In this document: positions 32,629-43,926 of the stretch, piece by piece
Numbering within the stretch: position 1 is the first letter of the stretch
How the letters are laid out: every line of letters starts with the position of its first letter
Source of the DNA: Bimastos eiseni
Taxonomy: Eukaryota; Annelida; Clitellata; Crassiclitellata; Lumbricidae
Length of the DNA: 64,000 nt
Direction: 5' to 3'
Assembly: GCA_959347315.1 (NCBI GenBank)
Contig: OY365811.1
Span: forward strand, 36,911,206-36,975,205
Made by a program: the position numbers and the translations under genes
The notes under the pieces: generated by a model
The model's input: the letters and a program-made list of their open reading frames with translations, nothing else
What the model was told of the DNA's origin: nothing
Database searches by the model: none

Positions 32629-32841
32629 TTACATGCCGTCTAGGAAAATTCTCGTAACTGCTTTTCCCGTGGTGGGCATTTTTCCAGACTGAGGACCTGG
32701 CGTGGGTCCAAACATCTTCCCGAGTCGATCAATTGTCCGGACCCATCGTCGTCGGTCGTCATCTTCCTCACCGGGGAAGATAAATCCTGTCTGACTCTCG
32801 TCGTCTGCCACTTTCGTCTGCCGCTTGGGTTCGGCTGCCAT
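32629..32841 (-). CDS. Small uncharacterised ORF, 70 residues (candidate)
   Basis: The - strand ORF starts at an ATG in a very good context (GTTGCCATGGCAGCC) and runs to a TAA. An in-frame TGA lies upstream, so the ORF is bounded. The product is small, hydrophilic and charged: MAAEPKRQTKVADDESQTG, an acidic GEEDDD stretch, RRRWVRTIDRLGKMF, then PTPGPQSG. A pyrimidine-AG (CTCTGCTTCACAG) sits about 90 bases upstream and could be an acceptor for a 5' leader. There is no signal peptide from this Met. The block looks less AT-rich than its flanks. No family recognised; it may be a real single-exon piece or a chance ORF. Confidence 0.3.
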   Translation of the reverse strand: MAAEPKRQTKVADDESQTGFIFPGEEDDDRRRWVRTIDRLGKMFGPTPGPQSGKMPTTGKAVTRIFLDGM

Positions 32842-32901
32842 GGCAACGCAGAGGGAGCCACAACGGAAACGGGAGTAGCCCGGCTGTTCGCTGGCACGCA
32901 T

Positions 32902-33114
32902 GCGCAGCGGAGGTCGTCAAGACGATGACGTCTGTGAAGCAGAGATTAGATGGATGAATCGATTAATTAGTTGGGCAATCAGTCGCTCGTCTGTCAACAT
33001 GCTCATACAGTCGTCCATTCAGGCATTTATTTAATCGAAGTTTAATGATGAATTAAAAAATAATGAGCACCACCGATTTGTTTTGCACTTTGATTAGCTA
33101 TATATAGGTGCGTG
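32902..33114. other. Intergenic region
   Basis: Nothing recognised. Confidence 0.4.
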
Positions 33115-33215
33115 TGTTTGTGTTTATGTGTGCAATTGTGTGTGTGTTCGCGTATGTTGTGTGTGTGCGTGTGCGCGTGAGTTTGACTGTGTTTGTAAGT
33201 GCGTGCATATGTGTG
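33110..33215. repeat. (GT)n-rich tract
   Basis: GTGTTTGTGTTTATGTGTGC and GTGTGTGTGCGTGTGCGCGT. Imperfect dinucleotide repeat. Confidence 0.9.
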
Positions 33216-33718
33216 TTCAATTACAATCACAATTACAATTACAATGAAGACGTTTGACAACATTGTCTCAAGGCTTCCATGACCGTTGACGTCAGTGATG
33301 CATACTATTTTATTTAAGTAAATTTTCTCTTTCATCGAAATGTGAGTCCAGTACGTGTTTGGCAGAATCGGCTGATAGTGTCCAAACCTGGCGATTGACT
33401 AGTTGTCCCAACAAAGATGATTAGCGTCGCCCTCCTCGTCAATCCAGCCTTGGACCTGGCACTGCCAGAGTACAGGCCCACATTAACTAAGATCCTCGAA
33501 AGAAAGACCGATCGACGAGCATTGGCGTGCATCGGAGGGTGGACGATCGACCAGCCAACGTTACTCTCGGGGAGGAAGATGGATCGGCGCTTTCAGAGGA
33601 AGGAATTGTCCATCATCGTCGGATGGACGATGATGGTCTAAGGGACGCCGAGTGAAAACCTCACAGGATCAGCATCTTGTGCGATAATGGAAGTGCTATG
33701 GAATAGCAGTGGGTTCGT

Positions 33719-33856
33719 GAGTGTGTGTGTGCGTGCGCGCCCTTTTGTGTTTGCGCGAGTGTGTGTGTGTGTGTGTGTGTGTGTAGGTGTGTGTTGCTTG
33801 GATGTGTGTGGCCAGAAGAGAAGAGAGAGAGAAATAATTGAGAGAAACAGAAATAT

Positions 33857-33902
<46 letters not shown>
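33719..33902. repeat. (GT)n and (GA)n microsatellites
   Basis: A GT tract at 33719-33800 with a pure core near 33763-33784, then a pure (GA)n at 33861-33894. Long frames across this on both strands are repeat read-through. Confidence 0.95.
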
Positions 33903-33903
<1 letters not shown>

Positions 33904-34689
33904 TGGAATAACCAGAGAGGGTGAGCAAGACAGACTATATTTTTTGCATTACAGGGAATGTATGACAGAGAACCCTTTGCGCGAAATGAATGGATTGTCC
34001 TGGAACAGCATTTGTGCATTCCTTCAGGGCAGACAAAGCTGTGGATCAATGTACGCATGAATCGAAAGCCGTCGCTGTTGCTTGCATTAACCTCCGGTGG
34101 TACAGAATTTACAATCGGGGCAAATAAAAACGATTGGTCAGAAGTCATCGACGTTTTACGATGTGGCTTAGCACAGGTTTTATGCACCTTCTGGTGATCT
34201 CCATCTTTAATATGCAAGGAATTTGGATAAATCTGCTATTAATTCTTCAAAACTATATCTGATTATTGCTTAATCTTGGACTCTCATTCAATCAACTCAT
34301 TGACTTGCCTATCAAAAATCTGAATCGAATGTACGGATTGTTCCGTCCTTCCCAGTACCTTTAAGGGCGGAGGGAGTGCGAGGGAACAGCCCTTGTACAG
34401 AGCAGAGTGAAAGGAAAGAGCATTCGGAGGGAGTGTGATCGAACTGAATTTGAACAAATCGGATGGGGATCGATAGAACAGAACTTATGTGGAGAGAAGG
34501 GAGTACAATGGAATAGCATTTGGGTAGAGCGGAGGGAGTATGATGTAACAACACTTGTATAATCTGCCAATAAGCTCTCAAACTATATTGATACACACAA
34601 CCTAGTTTTTTTACACAAAGGGACTTTAGACAATTAAATTCTACATAAAGAGCTGTTTTAGAGGTGCATAATAAAACGATATCGTGTCG
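33903..34689. other. Intergenic region with short degenerate repeats
   Basis: Words such as GGAGGGAGTGYGA and GAACAGC(A)TT recur at 34370-34560, and again at 35025-35140 (GGAGAGAGTGCGGTGGAA), as in an old degenerate tandem array. The frame at 33958-34197 is open on both strands but has no recognisable feature. Confidence 0.45.
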
Positions 34690-35015
34690 GCTCTCGACCC
34701 ATCATTCATAACGGTTCCTCTTCTTATTCTTCTTATTGACTCTATGGCCGCATGTGATCGTTTTAACCATACACTGTTCATCTCCAGATCCTTCAAAAGG
34801 AGAAGTGATCAAATCTACAATTCGAAATCAGATTGTTTGAAGAAGCTGGTCCAGCTCAATTGGACTCTTTATCAGAAATAATCCGAAGTTAATAATTTTA
34901 AATGTAGATTAAAAATTTATATATTTTTAGGTGACATGATGGTCACTACATTGTAACGCGTCCTTTTGCTTTATTAAGGCCCTACATAAATGCAAGTTGT
35001 AATGTATTGCATAAA
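34690..35015 (+). mobile_element. LINE 3'-end remnant
   Basis: An open segment ends near 34881 and a frame-shifted FKCRLKIYIF follows (34897-34931), the usual last motif of CR1/L2-like ORF2 (F+..LK..LF). It is followed within about 60 bases by CCCTACATAAATGCAAGTTG, which resembles the GGCGCTACATAAAT 3' signature of the SINEs in this window. Confidence 0.45.
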
Positions 35016-35483
35016 GCGGACGAGAGTGATGGAACAGCATTTATATTCCGCGAAGGGAGCGATGAAATAGCACTTGTGTGAGCCGGAGAGAGTGCGGTGG
35101 AAAGCCCTTGAGTGGAGCGGAGGTAGCGGCAGAACAGCCTGTGAACACGTATGTCCAGTAACAATATTACGTGACCACAAATAAACGCAGAACGAATCTT
35201 AATACTCGGCCAGTTTGACGTGACCATGGCGATGGGGACAAGTGGATGGCTCCTGGCCGGCTATGGTTATCGACGGTGTTTCCTGGTAAGTTGCTGGTAC
35301 ATCTGGTGGTTATGGTGGAGTGATGACCTCTGTCGGTCGGTCAATAAAATCCTCTCGTCTCTCATGCATATGCGCTAATACGATGCAGCGGCGTATTGTG
35401 CAACGGCAATAGATTATGACATTAGGAATGGATGCAGAGAAGGAAAGAGGGAAGGAAAGGGAGTGAGCGAGCGCGAGAGAGAG

Positions 35484-35653
<170 letters not shown>

Positions 35654-35654
35654 A

Positions 35655-36700
35655 TAGAGCAGAAACATAGACGGGGATTGGATACAAGAAAGCAGGGGAA
35701 ACGGAAACAGAGACAGAGAGAGACAAAGAGAGATACATAGTGAAGCAATGAGAATGACAGAGACGGAGACAGAGACAAAGGGAAGAAAGGATGTATTAAT
35801 GAGGTAGGCGAAGAAAGGCAGCCACGAAACCAGAGTGGCAGGTAGGATGGATGGTAATAAAAGGATTATTAAAATAGAGAGAAGGAAGAGCGATGCAGGA
35901 TTCAGAATTGGAGAGGATAGAAGAAAACGATGAAGAAGATGAGGTAGAAAACAAGAACGAGGTAAAATGGAAATAGCCAAAAATGTTTGGGAAACAGGGA
36001 AAGGAGACTGACAGGTAGGAATTAAGGGAGAAAGATGAGACAATGATTGCGGAAGGGAAGGGGAGAGGACGGGAAAAGTGTTAATAAGACAGCTATGATA
36101 TATTATAGGGGCCATGGCCCAAATGAAGCACGGGAGATGTTTGAAAGATGTTTGAAAGGAGAGGGAAAGGTAGGAAGGGTTCCTGTCTCTATTTCGGAGA
36201 CGATGATTGCATACAGCGACGGTGAAGGATATTTAGACTCCGTCCCTTCTTTTCCACATCGTTCATTATCATTCAGATACAGCGAGTGATCAGAATGGAT
36301 GGATTGCAATAGGATGGAGTCAGAATGAAAGAAATGAGGAATTGGACAGAACGGATGAAAGGAAAACAGAAAAGAGAGGGAGACAGGATGGAAAGAGCTT
36401 TCCCTTATATAAGACAAATGGGAAGGATGGAAAGGGTGACTGGATGAATGGAGGGAGGCATGTCATTAGGGAGGCAGAATGGAAATGAGGAAGAACAGAA
36501 GAGAGATGCGAATAAAAATAGGGATGGAGGCAATATGGGAAGAGCGGATGCCTAATGGAAGGGATGCAAAACGGAGTGAGTCATCACAGAAGGAAGAGTG
36601 GCAGAATGGAAGGCACACGACAGTGGACAATGAGTGGAAGGCGAGGGAGAGAATGAGGAAAGGATGGCAGCTGGGGCACATGAGATGCCCCAGAGGAATG
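35655..36700. other. Purine-rich intergenic stretch
   Basis: About 1 kb strongly biased to G and A on the + strand (GGAAAGG, GAGAGGG, GGATGGA words), which makes long open frames on both strands. No true tandem unit and no gene is recognised. Confidence 0.6.
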
Positions 36701-37079
36701 TGGATATGCAGAAGGCGATCATTCCCAGCAAATTGCTTCTAATGACTTTTTAATGCGCGACGCTGTTCGGCGTCTTGTTTTTGCGCAAAGAACGCCGGGA
36801 ATTATGGTGGCGCCGACGCCGTTTTACATATACACCGAGAAACTTAAAAGCACCTATATAAACGTCTGCAACTAATATGAAGGATTGAACGAGCGAACGA
36901 ACGAACGGGCTTGACCTCTTCATCCTGCATTTAAAAGATTGCTACTCTTTCTGTTCAGTTGAATTATAGGTTGGTGCCTGCGTTTGGCATTCGTGTGGTC
37001 ATCCATTTGTCTTCGTACAAATGCAATGGTTCGTTTGTGTCTGAACAGCGCTGAGCGTACTAGACTGCAGCATCTGCTT
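36701..37079. other. Intergenic region
   Basis: A (GAAC)n-like GAACGAGCGAACGAACGAAC lies at 36888-36907. A diverged - strand copy of the AGCGCTCGTGAATAA repeat is possible at 36955-37015 (GGTTGGTGCCTGCGTTTGGC). Confidence 0.45.
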
Positions 37080-37110
37080 TCCAGACAGACAGACAGACAG
37101 ACAGACAGTC
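37080..37110. repeat. (CAGA)n microsatellite
   Basis: Seven CAGA units; a GTCT run at 37208-37224 nearby is its complement. Confidence 0.95.
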
Positions 37111-37329
37111 AGGCATGTACGAATAAACTGGAAGGAAGGATTTTAAAAAGGATGACTTGACAAGCCGGCATAGCTAGATACTTAAGGATGTATCTCCGAT
37201 GGCAACTTCTGTCTGTCTGTCTGTGTGTTGGTCTGTAGGTTTGTGTGTTCGCGGTCTCTTCTTCTCTGGTACATAAATAATGCGATGCCTTGGGTATAAG
37301 GCCAAGGTTGCCCTTGGGTCTGTTTGACG

Positions 37330-37520
37330 TCATTGTTGCCTTTGACACGGTCGATCACGACCGTCTAATTCGCCGCCTCTCTCATTCACAGTTTGGCGAA
37401 TTCTGTCAAGGCCATCTGCCATATCATTAGCTGCGATCGTTTATGCATGGGTCCGTGTTTGTCATTGTTTCCAAGCTAAATTGTTCTCACTGGCTCTGTT
37501 TTTGGTCCACCGCTTTGCTC
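37330..37520 (+). mobile_element. LINE reverse-transcriptase fragment (palm A region)
   Basis: The translation reads VAFDTVDHDRLIRRLSHSQF from about 37337, the canonical motif around the first catalytic Asp (AFDTVDH) of LINE RTs. GSVFVIVSKLNCSHW and GPP-like remains of the PQGSVLGP motif follow. Stops intervene; it is a dead fragment. Confidence 0.75.
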
Positions 37521-37605
37521 TGGTCTGCTCTGGTCAGTTCTGATCTGTTCTGATCTGTTCTGGTCTGTTCTGGTCTGTTCTGGTCTGTTCTGGTCTGTTC
37601 TGGTC
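37517..37605. repeat. Minisatellite, 10 bp unit (TGGTCTGTTC)
   Basis: Nine near-identical units of TGGTCTGTTC/TGATCTGTTC. Diverged copies continue to about 37860 (TCTGTTCTGATCTGTTCTGA). Confidence 0.95.
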
Positions 37606-37869
37606 CTTTCCAATCTGCAATGTTCCAATCTATTTTGAGTCTCTGATCTGTTCTATTTTGCTCTTATCAGTTCTAGTCTGGTTCTGATCTGTTCTGCATG
37701 GCGTTATAGATTGGCATTCGTGTCTATATGTCTATATGGCAACATGGCATTGTTTTACTCTGGTCTGCCTTGATCTGGTCTGTTCTGATCTGTTCTATTC
37801 TGCTCTGCTCTGTTCTTGTTTGTTCTGATCTGTTCTGACCTGCTTCGGCCTGTCATACTCTACTCTACT

Positions 37870-39353
37870 TTACTACACTCTGCCGATATTGCAACTGTCC
37901 TTTCTAATGCGATTTTCTGAGCCGGAGCTATGCTGAGGACATCTGGGCTTATCTGCATTGCCCGCCATCTGCAGATGCTCCAATTGCAATAGATTCAGAA
38001 TCGCGGTCTGTGCTGCTGGCGCCGCCTGAGGTTTGGATGTCTCCAACAGTCTCTGCTTCAACGAATCCAAAATCCAATCTATAACGACTGTATACATCGT
38101 ATCGTAGTAAAGGCACTCTGTCTGCATGCTGTCTACATCATGCGCAATATCTATTCACGTATTGTATTTTAAAAGTGTAATTATACTTCGAGGACTCATG
38201 CGTTTTTAGCTCATGCATCGTCAAGGTGGAAGTGAAATGTAAATTTCATCAAGAGGAATAACAATTTATATTCAAAAGACTTCAGTCTTCATGCAGAGTG
38301 TTTAGAATTGTTTATCAGTTAAAATCCGCAGAGCACATACACAGACCCTAGGATATAATTATTATGTAGGGCCTACTCAACTTATCAGGTAACAATCAAC
38401 CAGTGCAATTATCCTGCCTCGTCTTTCTTCGTCGTAACAGAAACAGCTTCTCGCACGGAGTGAAATGAGTTCCAATGGTTTTCCTCAAACTTTGTCGATT
38501 ACGAACACAACCATCGTTTTAACACCCGTTCGTTGTCACCTTGTCTTTCATTTCTGTGACATATCTCCCTTTACTTCTACTTAAAAATGGCCAACTTCTG
38601 GCAATAGTCTACGTGGCTACTAAATAACATTGCACTTTTCAAACTTATCAAATATTTCTTATTTATTTTTCAAAAGAAATTACTGAGACACTAGTAATAA
38701 CTTCAACCCAATCTTTCACACTTTGACAGCGAAGTCGATTAGGATAATTAAGTATACTGAACACTGCTCAAATAGACTACATCCCTTACTTTGTGGCGCT
38801 ACATAACATACAGACATAGACGATATATATATATAGTATACATATAGACAATATATACATGTATATATATATACAAAACATACAATAGGCCCATACATAT
38901 GCAATACGCTACACGTGCGCAGCGTACGCCTGTCCGGTCAACTTATCGCTTACGCAAGACCAGACTACCTAACACCTGTTCAGGTCTGCGCATACACTGA
39001 CGTATCATGCAATATACACACATAATATATACATTTTCAATATATATATAAATATATATATCTTTTGGCGAATTGATGATGTGCAAATCAAAACCGATTC
39101 TTCGTGTTCTCATGATGGTGAACGCATTGAGTGGCTATATAGCAGCTTCCGTGACACAGATGCAGCCAGAAGAAGCCTCACAAATTCTGTTTGTAATCGA
39201 CGCCTGCCAACCCGCGAGTCCTTGCTAGAAATCATATATGTACTAATATAATATATACATTTACAATATATATACAGGGAAATTGTGAAACAGGTATTTT
39301 GTAAAATGCCTGATTTTTAGATTTTAGGCAATTTGTAAAATGACCCATTCACA
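37870..39353. other. Intergenic region
   Basis: Contains AT-rich patches (38820-38885, 39020-39062, 39243-39275). The - strand frame at 38127-37873 (ILDSLKQRLLE) is helix-like but unrecognised. A 57-codon stop-free stretch at about 39066-39238 is also unidentified. Confidence 0.45.
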
Positions 39354-39443
39354 GTTAGGGTTAGAGTTAGGGCCAGGGTTAAGGTCAAGGTTAGGGTCAG
39401 GGTTAGGGTTACAGTAAGGGTTAGGATTAATGCAGGGTTAAGG
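39354..39443 (+). repeat. Degenerate telomere-like (TTAGGG)n stretch
   Basis: GTTAGGGTTAGAGTTAGGGC, CAAGGTTAGGGTCAGGGTTA, GGGTTACAGTAAGGGTTAGG. About 15 units of TTAGGG and one-base variants (AAGGTC, CAGGGT). TTAGGG is the telomere repeat of most deuterostomes, so this is an interstitial telomere-like sequence or a chance hexamer satellite. Confidence 0.75.
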
Positions 39444-39689
39444 CTTGTGTAGAGCTAGAGTTTCACTAAATTCCTATTTTCACACATTGCCTGTAACATA
39501 AATATAATATGTTATATACTGTCAACACTTGACAGCCACTTCAATCGTTGCTCCTCTGGACAATCTGCGTTTTAAGTTTCCCTCACTTAACGAATGAATA
39601 CATGACGCATGTCTGCTATCCACACGAATGTTTGCCTGTAGTTGTGTATATATGTTTCTGGTTGAATGTGTTCTTGTGTTGCTGTCCAT

Positions 39690-39978
39690 CTCTCTCTGTC
39701 TCTCTGTCTCTCTCTCCCTCTGTCTCTGTCTGTCTGTCTGTCGCTGTCTCTGTCTCTCTTTCTCTGTCTGTCTGTCTTTCTTTCTCTCCCTCTATCTCTC
39801 TCCCTCTCTCTGTCTTTCTCTGTCTGTCTGTCTTTGTCTGTCTGTCTCTCTTTCTCTTTCTCTTTCAATTTTTTCTGTCTCTGTCTCTGTCTGTCTCTGT
39901 CTCTGTCTCTCTGTCTCTCTGTCTCTCTGTCTCTCTGTCTCTCTCTATCTCTCTCTCTCTCTCTCTCTCTGTCCTTGT
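39690..39978. repeat. (TCTG)n/(TC)n microsatellite
   Basis: TCTCTGTCTCTCTGTC-type words over nearly 290 bases, with (TCTG)n cores at 39728-39742, 39762-39776 and 39824-39848. Ser-Leu-Ser frames on + and Arg-Glu-Arg frames on - are read-through. Confidence 0.96.
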
Positions 39979-40612
39979 AACCTACACGTGACGCCCAGTA
40001 AATAGGTTACGGTCTAGACGGCGCATAATTTCGATATTGATATAGCGCAGGAACAAGACGTCGGTGACCATAACGTCTCTGAACGTCTCAAAAAGATCGA
40101 GCAGCCATCGAAAGAGAGACAGAGCATATACGACTGCAGAGGTTGATCATTGTTGGAACAGCAGCAGCAGCAGCAGCTGCTGCTGTCTGGCATATAACTC
40201 ATTGTTGACGATGCTTCCTCTCTCGCTTGGCCTCCCAGCCATTTCACGGATGATGATGCAGGGAAAGAACAAACCGCGCATATATTTATGGTGTACAGGA
40301 TACACGAGGCTTTATGTTGCGCCACAGTTTTGTCTCGCAACACTGACCAGATATTTAGCGAACACGTGGACCGATTGCTTTGTCGGGCAGCGCTTAAGTG
40401 GCTAAACGCTTGGTGACAAATTCTGATGACAAAAGGATGTCGTAACCTAATGGTCCACTCTCCACTCGTTATCATCGTCATCATCGTCGTCGCCCCAAAC
40501 ACAAGGGCAACATTGGCCTTATACCCATGGCATCGCATTCATTAATTTAAAAGATATACATGGCGCGCCTTTAGGATTATCTAACTTAAGAGCGATCCCG
40601 ACCCAACCTCTG
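39979..40612. other. Intergenic region
   Basis: Includes a short (CAG)n followed by its complement (GCAGCAGCAGCAGCAGCTGC, about 40160-40185), a perfect hairpin. The 174-residue - strand frame (40538-40014) runs through this hairpin as poly-Cys and has no domain, so it is not called. Confidence 0.5.
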
Positions 40613-40885
40613 CTCATCATCATAATCACCACTACCACCACCACCACCACTACCATCACCATCATCATCATCGTAATCATCGTCATCGTCACCACCATCA
40701 TCATCATCATGATCATCGTCATCGTCATCGCCTTCGTCATTATCATCGTCATTGTCATCGCCGTCGTCGCAATCACCATCACAACCAGCCCCACAATCAT
40801 CATCATGTTGATAATTATCATCGCAATCATGATCATCGGCTTTATCATAATCGTCGTTGTCGTCATTGTCATCATCGTCATTCAC
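40613..40885. repeat. (CAT)n/(CAC)n/(CGT)n trinucleotide repeat
   Basis: CATCATCATAATCACCACTA-type sequence, imperfect throughout. Poly-Asp and poly-Ile frames are read-through. Confidence 0.95.
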
Positions 40886-41509
40886 TTCATGAGCTGTGAA
40901 TGCCATCAGCCGTTGGATAGCATAGCCCAATCTTTATCGATGGCAAACGACTCAATGACGATTTGTATTGGAATTGACTCACATTAACAATGATTCGCTG
41001 ATGTAGCGCAGCTCAGATATCCGACTAACGTACAGTGATGCATAAAATTCACATCGTGATCGAAATATGTTATACAGTTCTTGATATCAAATACAATTAA
41101 TCCAGATATTGCATCTGGTAAGTTCGGTGACCTCTGGTGAAGTCAGTGACCTCTGGTGGGCTCGGTGACCCCCTAATGACCTCAAAGGACGAGTCCCGTT
41201 TTCACGCTTGTTGCCACCGAGTTTCTGTATCGCCTTTCAGAGAGTGTCTATAGAATGCATTTTTGTTGCCATGGGCGCTGGGTTTTATTCCAGGCGACCA
41301 GTTTTATGAATATGCCAACAAAGATTATAGGATTCTCCGGTTTTCGTTATCCGACGCGGGGATGAATGTGATATGAGGCGTGTTTTCCATAAAAATAAAG
41401 CCAGTGATGTCTTCTTGTTTGGTCATGCATATTCAATGTGGTTTGGGAACAGTAGGAACGGTTTCAATTCTGTGGCCTGTAGACACTATTGTGATCAGAC
41501 ACTATTGGC
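40886..41509. other. Intergenic region
   Basis: GGTGACCTCTGGTG-type words repeat three times at about 41128-41175 (TCGGTGACC, TCAGTGACC, TCGGTGACC; spacing about 20). Otherwise nothing recognised. Confidence 0.45.
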
Positions 41510-41860
41510 TCGTTCTGGTGTGGTACGGTGACCGATTGGTTTGGGCGTTCTATCTGTAATGCGAAAAGTGTTGGTTCGAACCTTGTCCGAGGCAGTTGCC
41601 AGTTGCTGTGTGTGGAGCTTGAGCAAGTCCCTCAGGAGTTGCTAGGTAGGTGTCATTGATGCCATGTCGTATGGTCGTGTACATTTCTGAGCTGTGTAAG
41701 AAGGGCAATGTTAAAACGCAGATGCATTGTATGAAATACAGTCGTAATGTTTTTTTTATCAGATACAGTTGTATTGTATTCAGTGTCGGCTCTTGGGCAG
41801 GGAGAGCCTTCAAATGCACTTTCTTGAGGGGCGCTACATAAATTTCAGTTGTGAATGAAT
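41510..41860 (+). mobile_element. tRNA-derived SINE, near full length
   Basis: Head with GTACGGTGACCGATTGGTTT (A-box region) and GGTTCGAACC B-box (41573-41582). The body includes CTTGAGCAAGTCCCTCAGG, and the 3' end GGGGCGCTACATAAATTTCA is followed by a GAATGAATCAATTAATT tail. This copy links the tRNA head with the GCGCTACATAAAT terminus in one element and gives the best view of the family's length, about 350 bases. Confidence 0.8.
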
Positions 41861-43605
41861 CAATTAATTAATAATACGTTAATATTGTGGACTATATTGG
41901 ACTTCTCCAATACAGGGGTCACGAGGTTGGAGTTGGAGGGGAACCTAACAGAGGGACCAGTTGGATGACTGGTTTTGTCAAAACTGAAGGTGAACTAACT
42001 CTATCAGCCCACTTATTATGTGTAGGTGCCACTGATGGGCAGTTATGCACTGACTCAGTTGGGGGGAGGACAGTGGCCCCCCTGTAGAGCCGTCACTTAT
42101 TGTAATGCTCTCATTGTCTGGAAACGAATCACAGCTTTCTCCGCGCTTGTTTTCAGCGACGCCATCAAGGCAGGTGTTCTGATGTTATCGACTATCTTTC
42201 TGAAAATCCTCCACTTTAATCGGAACTGTTCCGGTGATGGACTGGCAATATTATATCCGAGAAACGTTTCCAACAATAGGTGTCTTTCAGAGTAGTCTTG
42301 TCGTTTTATGCACACATACATACAGTTGTACAGGGCAGTCATTTTGATGTTGCCATGGCAGCCAAAATATTCGTCCTTAGACCCTTAAGGAGGCCGTGAA
42401 TATTGCAGTATTTATATCTATAATGCATAAGGTGGCTCTTGGGCCAATTACAATTAAATTCCAATTACATCAGTGTCAGACATTTCTGCTATCTCTAAGA
42501 TACGACTGTCTGGAAGACATACGAATGTCCGCGAAGAGGCGAAACTCTATAAAGATTCACCAGAAACGAAATTAAACTACTGCTAGTTGAGAGATCAATA
42601 AGAGATGGAATACCAAAATGGTATTATAAGCGCCTTATACAGGAATGCTATTTTACTAAATCAAGCGTCGGTCAGTTTGCCATTAAGAAAGAGATACTTA
42701 GAGTAATGGCGTGTAGAGCTGAGAAGCGAGTTCTGTTCCCGAAGCCACTCAGGCTGACTAGTCCTTCTTTCACTAGGCGACGCTGTTGGTTAAATCAGCT
42801 GTAGAGCGCAATGGGCGCCTTCCATGGCTGGCGACAAATTGTACTCATGGGCGCTAATTTAACCTTGACTATTTAATCTATACTCATTGCCAATATAATG
42901 CTACCAACTGTCATCTTATCTTAATACTAATTTTATCTTGACTGAATGCAAATTAAGTAATATCTTTAAGATGATTTGATCTTACTTAATGCTAATCTGA
43001 GGAGTTATTTATATAGCGCCGATGTCAGAAGAGATGTCTACTAATCCAATCAAGTGATGGCCACAGAATAGTCGTAAACTCCGTCAAAGTAATCTTGTTC
43101 AACAAACTTCAAAAGGCTCGAATTTCAAGTTTATCCGAGTATTTAGTATCAATCTTATAACGCAATTTATAGGGGCCTACACTCTAATAGGCGCATGAAA
43201 CCCTAAGGTTATTCTAATCCAACAAAACTAAATGTTAATAGAGTTTTCGGGAATATCCTCTCCGAAGTTGTTTGACTGTTACTAAATCGTTGCAATGGGT
43301 ACAGTTTTTAATCCATTAAATTTATGCTGTGACTGCATCCCGTCAGTATAGTCAATTGGTGTTCTATTTTCGTAATGCATCACAACATTGCGCAATCAAT
43401 GATCCAGATCTCGATATTCCTTCTTCTTCCTCACCTGCCACCAACCGCTCAAACGTTCAGTTCATTAATGCTCTGTTCTCTCTGCAGTTTTGGCAACTAA
43501 CCTAAGCAATGAATGGATCCTAGAAGTAGTTTAGAAGTCGATCGAAGTCTGGAGACAATTCAAGCTTTGTCAGTTAGGCTTAATCTTAAATTTTCCGGCC
43601 CTGAA
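41861..43605. other. Intergenic region
   Basis: Unique-looking sequence with a TTATTTATATAGCGCCG core at 43004-43021. Frames at 41887-42342 have no recognisable domain. Confidence 0.45.
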
Positions 43606-43926
43606 TTGTCTATTTTCTCCGTCGAAATGTCCTCGCCGAATTGTCTATTTTCTCCGTCGAAATATCCTCGCCGAATTGTCTATTTTCTCCGTCGAAATGC
43701 CCTCGCCGAATTGTCTATTTTCTCCGTCGAAATGTTCGCTCCGAATTGCTTAATTTCTCCGTCGAAATGTTCGCGCCGAATTGTCTATTTTCTCCGTCGA
43801 AATGTTCACTCCGAACATATTGTCTATATACACATACTGTCTATTTTCTTCGTCGAAATGTTCGCGCCGAATTGTCTATTTTCTCCGTCGAATTGTCCGC
43901 GCCGAATTGTCCCGCGAAAAATTGTC
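43606..43926 (+). repeat. Minisatellite, 35 bp unit
   Basis: Unit TTGTCTATTTTCTCCGTCGA plus AATGTCCTCGCCGAA, starting at 43606, 43641, 43676, 43711, 43746 and 43781, then a diverged stretch (TATATACACATACTG) and two further units. Because 35 is not a multiple of 3, three units make 35 codons. All three frames are stop-free, which creates 99- and 159-codon open frames that mimic a repeat protein. Confidence 0.96.

Noticed and set aside
33958..34197. Open frames on both strands with ordinary amino-acid composition
   Set aside because: No domain; the - strand frame extends into (GT)n/(GA)n repeats.
37873..38127. 84-codon - strand frame with a helical YYDTMYTVVIDWILDSLKQR segment
   Set aside because: Considered as a transposase dimerisation fragment, but the similarity is too slight to call without a search.
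39066..39238. 57-codon stop-free stretch with ERIEWLYSSFRDTDAARRSL
   Set aside because: Exon-like composition but no convincing splice sites and no known family.
40014..40538. 174-codon open frame on the - strand
   Set aside because: No recognisable motif, poly-Cys from a CAG/CTG hairpin, and no splice or start context that stands out.
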